A DNA stretch of 64,000 nucleotides from assembly GCF_021532275.1 (NCBI RefSeq), contig NZ_JACBOT010000034.1, forward strand, positions 92,638 through 156,637. The letters are read 5' to 3'. Below, piece by piece: positions 44,617 through 52,818 of this stretch; position 1 is the first letter of the stretch; each line of letters opens with the position of its first letter. The notes below the pieces were generated by a model. The model was given only the letters and a program-made list of their open reading frames with translations, ran no database searches and was not told where the DNA came from. Source of the DNA: Brevibacterium sp. UCMA 11754. Its GTDB lineage: Bacteria; Actinomycetota; Actinomycetes; Actinomycetales; Brevibacteriaceae. The translations under genes and the position numbers were made by a program.

Positions 44617-44670
44617 GTTGTGGACTGGCGTGCGATATGCAGCGAAATGTCGAACGCGCGGCCACAATGA
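44617..44670. repeat. Palindromic element, copy 2, downstream of the DUF559-type gene
   Basis: TTGTGGACTGGCGTGCGATAT and the reverse complement of the right arm (TTGTGGCCGCGCGTTCGACAT) agree at 16 of 21 positions. It begins 21 bases past the nuclease stop and shares both inner motifs and their exact spacing with copy 1. Confidence 0.65.
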
Positions 44671-44745
44671 CGCGGGGTTGGGAGCCCGGCACCGACTGCA
44701 CCTTGTCGGACAGGATCCCCACTGATTCGGTTCGACGCTGTCCAT

Positions 44746-46047
44746 CTACTCCAGTTCGATGCCGCGCTTCTCCGGCAGCAGGAACATGGCGAGGAACTGA
44801 ATGATGTAGATGGTCGGCAGCAGCGCAAGTGCGAACGCGAATCCGAAGGTGTCGGCAAGCAGGGCGATGACCACGGGGGCGAGTCCGCCCAGGGCACGGC
44901 CGATGTTGAAGATGACGTTCTGTGCGGTGGCCCGAACCTGCGTCGGGTACATCTCTGCCAGCAGGGCACCATGACCACCGAGCATGCCGTTGGCGAAGGC
45001 TCCCATGAAGAAGCCGCCGATGAGCAGTGCGGTCGGGTCGGTCATCTGGCTGTAGACGAGGATCGAGACGATCGCGCCGGCCTGGAAGATCCAGAACGCC
45101 GGACGCCTGCCCAGCCGGTCGGCGACCTGACCGAAGATGAGGATGCCCGCGAGCATTCCGATCACTGTCACCGCCGTCCACAGCGATCCCTTCGTCACGC
45201 CGAGGTCCATCTTCTCGGACAGATAGTTGGGCAGCCAGGCGATGATGCCGAAGTATCCGAAGTTCTGCACCGTCGAGAGGACGATCAAGGCGAAGGAGAT
45301 CTTCACGGTCCCCTTGTCCTTGACCAGCGCACGGATCTTTGCACCGAAGGTCGGAAGGTCCGGTGCGCCTGCCGACTCGCTTGAGTCCTCCGACTCGCTT
45401 GGGCCACCCGACTCCCCCGCTGCACGGCCTCGCTGGGACTGCACGAACTTGTCGGGCTCCTCGACACCTCGGCGAATGACGAAGGCGAAGATGGCGGGGA
45501 AGAGACCGATGACGAACAGCGCCCGCCAACCCCACAGGGCGATGACCGGAGCGGAGACGATCGCGGCGGCGAAGACGCCGATCTGGAATCCCACTCCCAC
45601 CCAAGAGGTGGCTCGGGCACGCTGGTTGGCCGGCACCGCCTCGGCGGCCAATGCCATGCCGATGCCGAACTCGCCGCCGATGCCGATGCCGGCGATGAAC
45701 CGGTAGGCGGCCATGTCCCAATATCCCTGAGCAATTGAGCTCAGCCCGGTGAACACGGCAAAGATGAGAACGGTCCAGGTCAGAACCCGGACACGGCCGC
45801 AGCGGTCGGCCAGTGATCCGAAGATGATGCCGCCGAGGACCGCACCGAAGAGGGTGATCGTCGACAGCGATCCTGCCTCGACGTCGCTGAGTCCGAAGGT
45901 TGCGATGATGCCGCCGAGGGCAAAGCTGAGGATGAGCAGGTCGAAGCCGTCGAGCCCGTATCCGACAGCTGCGGCGAAGAGCGCCTTGCGTTTGTAGACG
46001 GGTGCCGAGGTGGACTCGGCAGAAGTCTGTGGCGTCGCTGCGCTCAT
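44746..46047 (-). CDS. MFS transporter, aromatic acid/metabolite:H+ symporter-like
   Basis: The 433-residue carrier has twelve helices, the helix 1 motif GYGLDGFDLLILSFALGGI typical of AAHS-type aromatic-acid importers, and motif A FGSLADRCGRVRVL. RFIAGIGIGGEFGIGMALAAEAVPANQRARATSW matches sugar/acid symporters, and a second-half motif A FGQVADRLGRRPAF is present. A Ser/Glu-rich stretch (GESGGPSESEDSSESAG) lies in the central loop. The ATG has GAGGAT upstream. It lies downstream of the monooxygenase operon but beyond a T-tailed terminator, so it is likely transcribed separately. Confidence 0.85.
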   Translation of the reverse strand: MSAATPQTSAESTSAPVYKRKALFAAAVGYGLDGFDLLILSFALGGIIATFGLSDVEAGSLSTITLFGAVLGGIIFGSLADRCGRVRVLTWTVLIFAVFTGLSSIAQGYWDMAAYRFIAGIGIGGEFGIGMALAAEAVPANQRARATSWVGVGFQIGVFAAAIVSAPVIALWGWRALFVIGLFPAIFAFVIRRGVEEPDKFVQSQRGRAAGESGGPSESEDSSESAGAPDLPTFGAKIRALVKDKGTVKISFALIVLSTVQNFGYFGIIAWLPNYLSEKMDLGVTKGSLWTAVTVIGMLAGILIFGQVADRLGRRPAFWIFQAGAIVSILVYSQMTDPTALLIGGFFMGAFANGMLGGHGALLAEMYPTQVRATAQNVIFNIGRALGGLAPVVIALLADTFGFAFALALLPTIYIIQFLAMFLLPEKRGIELE

Positions 46048-46101
46048 GCGGGATCCTCAGGTGATCGGCGGATCGGAAAATGGCCGCAGACTATTATCCA
46101 C

Positions 46102-46160
46102 AAAAAGTGGCCGGCAGATGAACTCGCAGGTCAATCACGAGAAGTTCATCCACCGGCCAC
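46102..46160 (-). terminator. Intrinsic terminator of the monooxygenase operon
   Basis: GTGGCCGG-CA-GATGAACT (46107-46124) pairs with AGTTCATC-CA-CCGGCCAC (46143-46160). On the minus strand the stem is followed by TTTTTGTGG, a proper T run. The gap upstream (46161-46258) holds degenerate GGCGAGCTCC-like repeats and no gene. Confidence 0.75.
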
Positions 46161-46240
46161 GAGGGCGAGCTCCCGCACAGGCGAGCCCCCATACAGGGCG
46201 AACTCCTGCAGAGGCGAGCCCCACCCACAGGCGGGCTCAC
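46161..46240. repeat. Degenerate tandem GGCGAGC(T/C)CC repeats
   Basis: About five imperfect copies of GGCGAGCTCC or GGCGAGCCCC, each followed by CACAGG-, TACAGG- or CAGAGG-like spacers, recur at about 17-20 bases. No frame or known element explains them. Confidence 0.45.
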
Positions 46241-46258
46241 AAGATCACATGTACCGAG

Positions 46259-47638
46259 TCATACGAGCGCGTCGGCTCCCAACCGGAACCCTACACCTTT
46301 GTGGTCATCGGCCAGGCGGGGGCCCTGTCCGGTGAGCTGTTCGCGGACCGTGGCACCTTCGATCGGTTCCGGCAGGAGACCACGGCGGCGCAGTTCGGGC
46401 GAAACGTACTTGGTGAATCGCTCGGCGTCGGCGGGGCGGACGGCAGCGGCGATGTTGAATCCGTCGATGTCGGCCTCGGACATCCAACGTTCGAACTCGT
46501 CTGCGATCGTCGCGGGCGAGCCGGTGATGACGGGTCCGCGTCCGCCGATGGCGACGAACTCCGCCAGATCGCGGATGGTCCAGGTCTTGTCGCCGGCCAT
46601 GGTGGTGAAGGAGGCGAGCGCGGACTGGTTCGCGTCCGTGGCGACGTATTCCAGCGGGTCGTCCGGCTTGGCGCCCGAGAGGTCGACGCCGGTCCAGCCG
46701 CCGAAGAGTGAGAGCGCGGAATCGGTGTCGACGTAGCGTGTGTAGTCGGCGAGCCTGGCTTCGGCTGCTTCGTCGGTGTCGTCGACGATGACGGTGGCGA
46801 GCGCGAAGATCTTCACGCTGTCGCGGGCGCGTCCACGTTCTTCGAGTCCGTCGCGAACCTTGTCGACCCAGGTGCGCAGGATCTGGGGTGTGGGTCCGGA
46901 GAAGAAGATCGCCTCGGCGTGGTCGAGGGCGAACTCCTGCCCGCGCTTGGAGGCACCAGCCTGGAACAGCAGCGGTGTTCCCTGTGGCCCGGGCACGGCG
47001 AGCGCCTGCCCGGGCACGGTGAAGAACTTGCCCTCGTGGTTGATGTCGTGGACCTGTTCGGGGTCGACGAACACGTTGGCCTCGGCGTCGGCGCGCAGTG
47101 CTTCGGGGGTGATCGAGCCTTCGAAGAGCTTGTACATGACGTCCATGTACTCATCTGCCCGGTCGTAGCGCTCGTCGTGTGGGATCTGCCCTTCGAGTCC
47201 TAGGTTGCGTGCCGCTGAGTCGACGTAGCTGGTGACGATGTTCCAGGCCACGCGCCCGTTGGTGAAGTGATCAAGGGTCGTCAGGGTCCGGGCCAGCAGG
47301 TAAGGCTGTTCGTAGGTCACCGAGGCGGTGACGCCGAATCCCAGCGTCTTCGTCGCTGCGGCCATAGCGGGAACTGCAACGAGTGGGTCCAGGAGGGGGA
47401 ACTGGACTCCCCCGCGGTTCGTCACGTCGGCATTGCCTCCGTAGACGTCATAGACGCCGAGGATGTCGGCGAGGAACAGGGAGGAGAATCCTCCTTCTTC
47501 GAGGGTCTTAGCCAGATCCGTCCAGAAGGACAGCTGAGTGAATTCGTCGACCCTGGAGTCAGGGTGGCGCCACAGTCCGGGTGACTGGTGGACCGGGGTC
47601 ATCATGTCGAATGCGTTGAGAATAATGGGTTTCGTCAT
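46259..47638 (-). CDS. FMN-dependent monooxygenase, NtaA/SnaA/DszA/EmoA family
   Basis: This bacterial luciferase-like enzyme uses reduced FMN and O2. Features of the nitrilotriacetate monooxygenase/DszA class are NAFDMMTPVHQSPGLWRHPDSR at the start, FSSLFLADILGVYDVYGG, GGVQFPLLDPLVAVPAMAAATKTLGFGVTASVTYEQPYLLARTL, NGRVAWNIVTSYVDSAARNLG (the class signature) and LLFQAGASKRGQEFA. Related enzymes oxidise chelators, sulfur heterocycles or aliphatic amines and sulfones. The ATG follows AAGGAAAGAG. It is second in an operon behind an MHS carrier. A flavin reductase is divergently encoded, so a complete two-component system is present. Confidence 0.92.
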   Translation of the reverse strand: MTKPIILNAFDMMTPVHQSPGLWRHPDSRVDEFTQLSFWTDLAKTLEEGGFSSLFLADILGVYDVYGGNADVTNRGGVQFPLLDPLVAVPAMAAATKTLGFGVTASVTYEQPYLLARTLTTLDHFTNGRVAWNIVTSYVDSAARNLGLEGQIPHDERYDRADEYMDVMYKLFEGSITPEALRADAEANVFVDPEQVHDINHEGKFFTVPGQALAVPGPQGTPLLFQAGASKRGQEFALDHAEAIFFSGPTPQILRTWVDKVRDGLEERGRARDSVKIFALATVIVDDTDEAAEARLADYTRYVDTDSALSLFGGWTGVDLSGAKPDDPLEYVATDANQSALASFTTMAGDKTWTIRDLAEFVAIGGRGPVITGSPATIADEFERWMSEADIDGFNIAAAVRPADAERFTKYVSPELRRRGLLPEPIEGATVREQLTGQGPRLADDHKGVGFRLGADALV

Positions 47639-47724
47639 CGTGTGTCTCTTTCCTTGTCGGTGTCGAGCGGCAGATGTCAGGTCGCAGATGTCAGGTAACG
47701 GACCTCAGTGTCAGGTCATGGATC

Positions 47725-49065
47725 TCAGTCGTGGGCAGGGCTGCTGGTCGCCAGCTCGCGGGCAGGGTCCTTCGCCGCCAGTGCCGCGATGAGCGAGAGC
47801 AGGCACAGCAGTGTGAGGTAGCCGCAGATCAGCCAGGGCGAGTGGCCGCCGACGACGTAGAGCAGCGCCGCGACCATCGGCATGATGCCACCGCCGATGA
47901 CAGTGCCCAGCTGGTAGCCCATGTTCACCCCTGAATAGCGGATCTCGATGGGGAACTGCTCGGCGAACCAGGCTGCCTGGGGACCGTAGATGGCGTCGTG
48001 GGCGAGGTTCATGCCGAGGATCACCACGATGGGTAGGAAGGTCAGTGGGCCGGCGTCGAGGAAGGCGAAGAAGATCCACCCGAATACGCCCACCCCGATG
48101 ATGCCGCCGATGGTCACGCGTCTGCGACCGACCTTGTCAGAGACCCACCCCCACAGAGGCCCGGTGAACAGACCGATGGCCGAGGCGATCATGACGGCAG
48201 TGACGCCGGCGGTCGAGTCGTTGCGGTTCTCGGCCAGGTAGCTGAGCATGTAGACGGTGATGAGGTAGAAGACGCTGTTCTGCGCCAGGCGGAGTCCGAT
48301 TGTCACCAGGAGGACGCGCGGATGCTTGGTCAGCACGTCGCGCAGTGGCGCCTTGGCGACATTGCCCGAGGCCTTGAGTTCTTGGAATTCCGGTGCATCG
48401 GAGACGCCGAGGCGGATCCACAGTCCCAGTGCCACGAGCAGTGCCGAGGCGAGGAAGGGGATGCGCCATCCGAAGGCTTCGAACTGTTCGGGTGTGAGCA
48501 GGTTCTGCACGGCGAAGAAGGCGCTGGTGGCCAGCAGCATGCCAGCGGCAGATCCGATCTGTGTGAAAGAGCCGAACAGTCCGCGCTTGCGGGGTGGGGC
48601 GTGTTCGACCGAGAGCAGTGCGGACCCGCCCCATTCGGCACCGGCTGACAGTCCCTGCACGATCCGGAGGACGACAAGTGCGGCCGCGGCCCACCAGCCG
48701 ATGGAGTCGAAGTTCGGCACCAGGCCGATGAGGGTCGAGGCGATGCCCATGGACAGCAGGGAGACGACAAGGAGCGCCTTGCGTCCGACGCGGTCACCGA
48801 GGTGCCCGGCGATGATTCCGCCCAGTGGTCGGGCGAAGAATCCGACCGCGAGGCTGGCGAACGCGGCCAGGCTGCTGCCGAGCTCGCTGCCACTGGGGAA
48901 GAACTGGACGTCGAAGATCAGTGCCGCCGCTGTGCCGTAGAGGTAGAAGTCGTACCACTCGATGGTGGTGCCGGCGAAGGCTGAGGCGAGGACTCTCTTC
49001 TTCCCGTCCAAGAGCCGCCGAGGTGGGGCCTGGGGGATCGTCTCCGCTAAGGAGGACTGTGCCAT
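47725..49065 (-). CDS. MHS-family (metabolite:H+ symporter) MFS transporter
   Basis: The helix 1 motif AGTTIEWYDFYLYGTAAALIF is diagnostic of the MHS family (ShiA, proline/betaine, citrate and aromatic carriers). FFARPLGGIIAGHLGDRVGRKALLV is motif A. RIVQGLSAGAEWGGSALLSVEHAPPRKRGLFGSFTQIGSAAG matches the helix 4-5 region. At 446 residues it has twelve helices. The ATG at 49065 is preceded by GGGAG six bases upstream; an upstream in-frame start at 49080 lacks one. It heads the operon with the monooxygenase and presumably imports its substrate. Confidence 0.92.
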   Translation of the reverse strand: MAQSSLAETIPQAPPRRLLDGKKRVLASAFAGTTIEWYDFYLYGTAAALIFDVQFFPSGSELGSSLAAFASLAVGFFARPLGGIIAGHLGDRVGRKALLVVSLLSMGIASTLIGLVPNFDSIGWWAAAALVVLRIVQGLSAGAEWGGSALLSVEHAPPRKRGLFGSFTQIGSAAGMLLATSAFFAVQNLLTPEQFEAFGWRIPFLASALLVALGLWIRLGVSDAPEFQELKASGNVAKAPLRDVLTKHPRVLLVTIGLRLAQNSVFYLITVYMLSYLAENRNDSTAGVTAVMIASAIGLFTGPLWGWVSDKVGRRRVTIGGIIGVGVFGWIFFAFLDAGPLTFLPIVVILGMNLAHDAIYGPQAAWFAEQFPIEIRYSGVNMGYQLGTVIGGGIMPMVAALLYVVGGHSPWLICGYLTLLCLLSLIAALAAKDPARELATSSPAHD

Positions 49066-49138
49066 GGGATTCTCCCTCATCTATGTGGTCAGGCTGCCTT
49101 TTCAGAGCCAGAGTTTCGTTGAGCAATCTAGGGACCTT

Positions 49139-49161
49139 GTGGCGGTTCATGTCGCCGCCAC
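49139..49161. promoter_or_regulatory. GTGGCGG inverted repeat in the divergent control region
   Basis: GTGGCGG (49139-49145) and CCGCCAC (49155-49161) flank a nine-base spacer, about 75 bases upstream of the MHS transporter start. It could be an operator or a leader hairpin. Confidence 0.4.
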
Positions 49162-49207
49162 GTCACTGTTGGACTTTGATCGTCATATGGGGACACACGA
49201 AGACTCA

Positions 49208-49222
49208 CCGATGTCACATCGG
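49208..49222. promoter_or_regulatory. Palindromic operator candidate CCGATGTCACATCGG
   Basis: A perfect seven-base inverted repeat around a single central base lies in the middle of the 272-base region between the MHS/monooxygenase operon and the divergent flavin reductase gene. It is well placed to control both. TTGTTGAG and CTCAACAA (near 49273 and 49307) form another eight-base inverted repeat closer to the reductase gene. Confidence 0.5.
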
Positions 49223-49337
49223 GATGCACTTGGTGGCAATATCTGTGATGATCATTTGAGGTCAGTGAGGCATTGTTGAGCGGAACATCTCAGCATCCTC
49301 ACCCCCTCAACAACTACATTCCACCGGAGGCAAGTTC

Positions 49338-49862
49338 ATGACGACGAGCGCACGAGCCGCAGCCGTGTCACCGGATGCTCTGCGCGAGACCTTTTCGCAC
49401 TTCCCACAGGGTGTTGCGCTCATCGGCGCGGAGGTGGACGGGACTCCTCTCGGACTCGTCGCCTCGACTGTCACAGCAGGAGTCTCGCTCGACCCTCCCC
49501 TGATCAGCGTCGCAGTCCAGACCAGCTCGAGTACGTGGCCCCTCCTGCGGAGTGCACCCGCATTGGGAGTCTCCCTCCTCGGCACCCATCAATCACTCCT
49601 GGCCAGGCAGCTGGCTTCGACGGACCGTGCTTCGCGCTTCGCTGGGATCGACCCCGAGGTCACGGCTGATGGCGCCCTGACTATCCCGGGCAGCCCTGCC
49701 TACTTGTGGACGCGCATCTACAACGAGGTCGAGGCAGGAGATCACACCGTCGCGCTGCTCGAAATCCTCGACACCAGCAGCCGTGCCGATTCCGGTGCTG
49801 AGCCTGAAACCGAAGCACTTGTCTTCCACCGCAGCGAATTCAAGGGCATGAGAGTCTCATAG
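49338..49862 (+). CDS. Flavin reductase-like FMN-binding protein
   Basis: This 174-residue split-barrel protein reduces FMN with NAD(P)H for the partner monooxygenase. DALRETFSHFPQGVALIGAEVDGTPLGLVASTVTAGVSLDPPLISVAVQTSSSTWPLLRSAPALGVSLL is the flavin-binding pattern of the HpaC/NtaB/DszD family, with IYNEVEAGDHTVALLEIL near the end. The ATG has GGAGG seven bases upstream. It is divergent from the MHS/monooxygenase operon and convergent with the phosphotriesterase-like gene. Confidence 0.9.
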   Translation: MTTSARAAAVSPDALRETFSHFPQGVALIGAEVDGTPLGLVASTVTAGVSLDPPLISVAVQTSSSTWPLLRSAPALGVSLLGTHQSLLARQLASTDRASRFAGIDPEVTADGALTIPGSPAYLWTRIYNEVEAGDHTVALLEILDTSSRADSGAEPETEALVFHRSEFKGMRVS

Positions 49863-49891
49863 ACTGCGGTGGCTTCCGACCTTGAGGGTTG

Positions 49892-50803
49892 TCATTGTGG
49901 CTCGAGAGCCCGAGCAGGATTGGTGACCATCATTCTTTCGATCAGGTCGTCCGAGATGTCGGCTGCACGCATCCGCGGAACGAAATCTCTGAGTATGTGA
50001 CCGTAGCCGACGCCCCCGTTGACAGTAAGCATCCCCCTCAGGCAGACGTCATGGGACAGCAGCACATGATCCCCGAATCCAAATTCGACCAAGTTCTTGA
50101 TATACCGGATGCGCTTCTCTTGGTCGTAGTCGGAGGTGTATATGCCGAGCATGTCGAATTGAACATATGCACCGCGCCGCGCCAGAGCGAGATGGTACTC
50201 CGTATCCGGCACCGAGTCGGAGTGCCCAACGATCACACGCCTGAGATCGACGCCTTCTTCCACGAGGATGTCAAGCTGCGGCATCCCGACCGGCCAACGC
50301 CCCGAATGAGTCGTGAGCGCTGCACCTGTGCGCAATTGAGCTCGACCAGCGGCGCGCAGAGACCTTTCTTCCCGCGCGCTGACAAACCACTTGTCGCTGC
50401 CGACCTCTCCGATAACACCCGCCCGTATGCCTGTTCCGTCGACACCGACGTCGAGGTCGTTGACGATCCGTTCGCTCAGTCCTTCGACGGTCGTCGTATC
50501 CACATCCTCGTTCGGAAGATACGGATCCCTGTAGTAACCGCATCCCATGACAACATTGAGGCCCGTGCGTCGCGATGCATCGAGCAGCGCAAGCGGGTTG
50601 CGATCCAGGCCGCTGCTTGTCACATCGACTATCGAACGCCCGCCCAGATCACTGTATAGACGCAACTCATGCTCCACCAGGTCTGGGTCGTTGAGCAGAC
50701 CGTCACCTCGATACTCACGCATGAGATTGATGAAAAGGTGCTCATGCGGAAGCGTGACGCCGAGATCCGCAGCTTCTATAGGGCCCGTGACGGTTTGGAT
50801 CAT
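49892..50803 (-). CDS. Phosphotriesterase-family (PTE/PHP-like) metal-dependent hydrolase
   Basis: The 303-residue barrel has metal ligands in LPHEHLF (His20, His22), TTHSGR, VIVGHSDS and LLSHDVCL (Asp). At the bridging-ligand position the sequence reads AGVIGEVGSDKWF, with Glu rather than the carboxylated Lys of true phosphotriesterases, as in E. coli Php. Such enzymes often hydrolyse lactones or unknown esters. The ATG at 50803 follows GGAAAG; an in-frame TTG at 50815 is unlikely. Base composition appears lower in GC than in flanking genes (by eye), hinting at acquisition. It converges on the flavin reductase gene and could act on the same substrate. Confidence 0.85.
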   Translation of the reverse strand: MIQTVTGPIEAADLGVTLPHEHLFINLMREYRGDGLLNDPDLVEHELRLYSDLGGRSIVDVTSSGLDRNPLALLDASRRTGLNVVMGCGYYRDPYLPNEDVDTTTVEGLSERIVNDLDVGVDGTGIRAGVIGEVGSDKWFVSAREERSLRAAGRAQLRTGAALTTHSGRWPVGMPQLDILVEEGVDLRRVIVGHSDSVPDTEYHLALARRGAYVQFDMLGIYTSDYDQEKRIRYIKNLVEFGFGDHVLLSHDVCLRGMLTVNGGVGYGHILRDFVPRMRAADISDDLIERMMVTNPARALEPQ

Positions 50804-50845
50804 CAAACTTTCCAATCAAAGAGGTTGCCACCACTCTACGCACTC

Positions 50846-50874
50846 TTGACTCCCACTAGAACAACTGTTCGAAT
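50846..50874 (+). promoter_or_regulatory. Promoter of the radical SAM gene, probably leaderless
   Basis: TTGACT (50846-50851) and TCGAAT (50869-50874) are 17 bases apart, and the ATG follows after six more bases (ATACAT). No ribosome site precedes the ATG. Confidence 0.5.
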
Positions 50875-50880
50875 ATACAT

Positions 50881-52008
50881 ATGAGGTGGAATCAGCAGAG
50901 CACTCTTGGACCAGTCGTCGGCGCAGAGGCAAGCCCTAAGATGAGCTCCCCGACGGGCACACCGGGTACAGGCATCGACGCGTCTCCTGCCGAGCTTTTC
51001 GGCCTCAAGGGTCTGGTCCGCAGTGTTCGAACACCTGAGTTCGCCGGCGTGACCTTCCATGAAGTGTTGGCGAAGTCGGCCCTGAATAAGGTGCCCGCGG
51101 CCAGCTCGATGCCATTCACCTGGACGATCAATCCCTACCGCGGCTGCTCTCATGCCTGCGTCTACTGCTTTGCCCGCAGCACCCACCGATATCTCGATCT
51201 TGATTCCGGTGAGGATTTCGACCGGCAGGTCATCGTCAAGGTCAATACCCCCGAAGTGCTGACCGCCGAGGTGGCCAAACCGAAGTGGTCACGTGAGCTG
51301 GTGGCCCTGGGCACGAACACGGACCCCTACCAACGCGCCGAGGGCCGCTACTCACTCATGCCGGGCATCATCACCGCCCTGGCCGAGCATGGGACTCCGA
51401 TGTCGGTGCTGACCAAGGGCACCCTGCTGCGCCGCGATCTGCCGCTGCTCGCCCGTGCCAAAGAGGACGTCGACGTGGAGATCAGCATGTCGATCGCTGT
51501 ATACGATGACGCCCTCCAGCAGACGATCGAGCCAGGCACACCGACGACCACAGCGCGCCTGGCCACAGTCATGGCGGCCGCGAACCTCGGATTCAAGGTC
51601 ACGGTCTTCCTCATGCCCGTGATGCCGAAGCTCACCGACTCGATGGAACATCTTGATACCGCACTCCGCGCAATCAAAGAGGCGGGCGCGAGCAGGGTGG
51701 TCTACGGTGCTCTGCATCTTCGGCCGGGTGCCCGCGAATGGTTCTTCACCTGGCTGGAATGCGAACATCCGGAACTGCTCCCCCGCTACCGTCGCATGTA
51801 CGCGAAGTCCTCGTACGCGTCGAAGGAATACCGGGCGTGGCTGAGTCGACGCGTCAATCCACTCATCGACAAGTACGACCTGCGCGGGACCGCCGATGAC
51901 GACTACCCGAAGACCAAGCGCGGAGACCTCACCCGAGCCGCTGCCAAGTCTTCGGCCACTGCTCAAGCCGCCAGCCTCACTCCCCCGCCACAGGAAGCCC
52001 TGTTCTGA
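50881..52008 (+). CDS. Rv2578c-family radical SAM protein
   Basis: NPYRGCSHACVYCFAR contains the CxxxCxxC cluster motif for the 4Fe-4S centre that cleaves SAM. VALGTNTDPYQRAEGRY, PMSVLTKGTLLRRDLPLL and SRVVYGALHLRPG are further conserved blocks of the SPL-like Rv2578c group, which occurs throughout actinobacteria with unknown substrate. The N-terminal MRWNQQS start is typical of the group. The protein is 375 residues and cytoplasmic. The next gene follows after 58 bases in the same direction. Confidence 0.9.
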   Translation: MRWNQQSTLGPVVGAEASPKMSSPTGTPGTGIDASPAELFGLKGLVRSVRTPEFAGVTFHEVLAKSALNKVPAASSMPFTWTINPYRGCSHACVYCFARSTHRYLDLDSGEDFDRQVIVKVNTPEVLTAEVAKPKWSRELVALGTNTDPYQRAEGRYSLMPGIITALAEHGTPMSVLTKGTLLRRDLPLLARAKEDVDVEISMSIAVYDDALQQTIEPGTPTTTARLATVMAAANLGFKVTVFLMPVMPKLTDSMEHLDTALRAIKEAGASRVVYGALHLRPGAREWFFTWLECEHPELLPRYRRMYAKSSYASKEYRAWLSRRVNPLIDKYDLRGTADDDYPKTKRGDLTRAAAKSSATAQAASLTPPPQEALF

Positions 52009-52066
52009 TCCACTCGCACCTTTCGTTGAGGGGAATAACCCGCCCCGAGCCCAGGTTTGACCTGTC

Positions 52067-52777
52067 ATGAAGATAGAAATCTGGTCGGACATCGCCTGCC
52101 GCTGGTGCTACATCGGAAAACGTCGCTTCGAGACCGCCTTGGACGGCTTCGCGCACAAAGATGACGTCGAGGTCGAATGGCGCAGCTACCAGCTCGACCC
52201 GAGTCTGCCCGACCACTACGCGGGAACAGAGACCGAGTACCTCAGCCAGGCCAAGGGCATGCCTGCCGATCAGGTCCGGCAGATGTTCGATCACGTCACC
52301 GCGCAGGCCACTGGGGAGGGGCTGAACTACGATTTCGATTCCATCGTCGTGGCCAACAGCTTTACCGCTCACCGCTTCCTCCACCTGGCCAAGTCCCACG
52401 GGGTCATGAACCAGGCCAAAGAAGCCCTATTGTCCGGTCATTTCGAGAAGGGCCGCAATATCGGTGACGTCAATTATCTCGCCGAGGTGGCCCACACCGT
52501 TGGCATCGACGCCGAAGAAACCCGCCGAGTCCTCTCCACCGACGAGCACACCGCCGAGGTGAAGTCCGACATCGCCGAGGCTCAGACATTGGGTGCAAAC
52601 GGAGTCCCGTTCTTCGTCATCGACCGCAAGTACGGAATATCCGGTGCTCAACCACCCGAGACCTTCACACAGGCGCTCGAGACAGCGTGGGGCGAGAGCC
52701 AGAAGCTCACGGTACTCGCCGGCGGAGACGAAGCCTTTCGTGAAGGCGCGGCGTGCGGCCCCGAAGGCTGCAGCTGA
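52067..52777 (+). CDS. DsbA-family oxidoreductase, FrnE-like
   Basis: This thioredoxin-fold protein has the redox motif CRWC in WSDIACRWCYIGKRRFE and cis-proline context GVPFFVIDRKYGISGAQPPETF. The insert helices match the FrnE/2-hydroxychromene isomerase-like cytosolic DsbA group. The C-terminus ends in CGPEGCS, a CX4C pair like that described for the Deinococcus FrnE protein, where it cooperates with the active-site pair in oxidative stress. The 236-residue protein has no signal peptide. No clear ribosome site precedes the ATG. Confidence 0.9.
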   Translation: MKIEIWSDIACRWCYIGKRRFETALDGFAHKDDVEVEWRSYQLDPSLPDHYAGTETEYLSQAKGMPADQVRQMFDHVTAQATGEGLNYDFDSIVVANSFTAHRFLHLAKSHGVMNQAKEALLSGHFEKGRNIGDVNYLAEVAHTVGIDAEETRRVLSTDEHTAEVKSDIAEAQTLGANGVPFFVIDRKYGISGAQPPETFTQALETAWGESQKLTVLAGGDEAFREGAACGPEGCS

Positions 52778-52818
52778 TTCGACAGGCTGCGACTGGTTCA
52801 GTCCCGCAGAGACACCCG

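Noticed and set aside
43766..45721. A 651-codon minus-strand frame spanning the nuclease and MFS genes
   Set aside because: It runs across two recognisable genes in other frames and has no coherent protein pattern.
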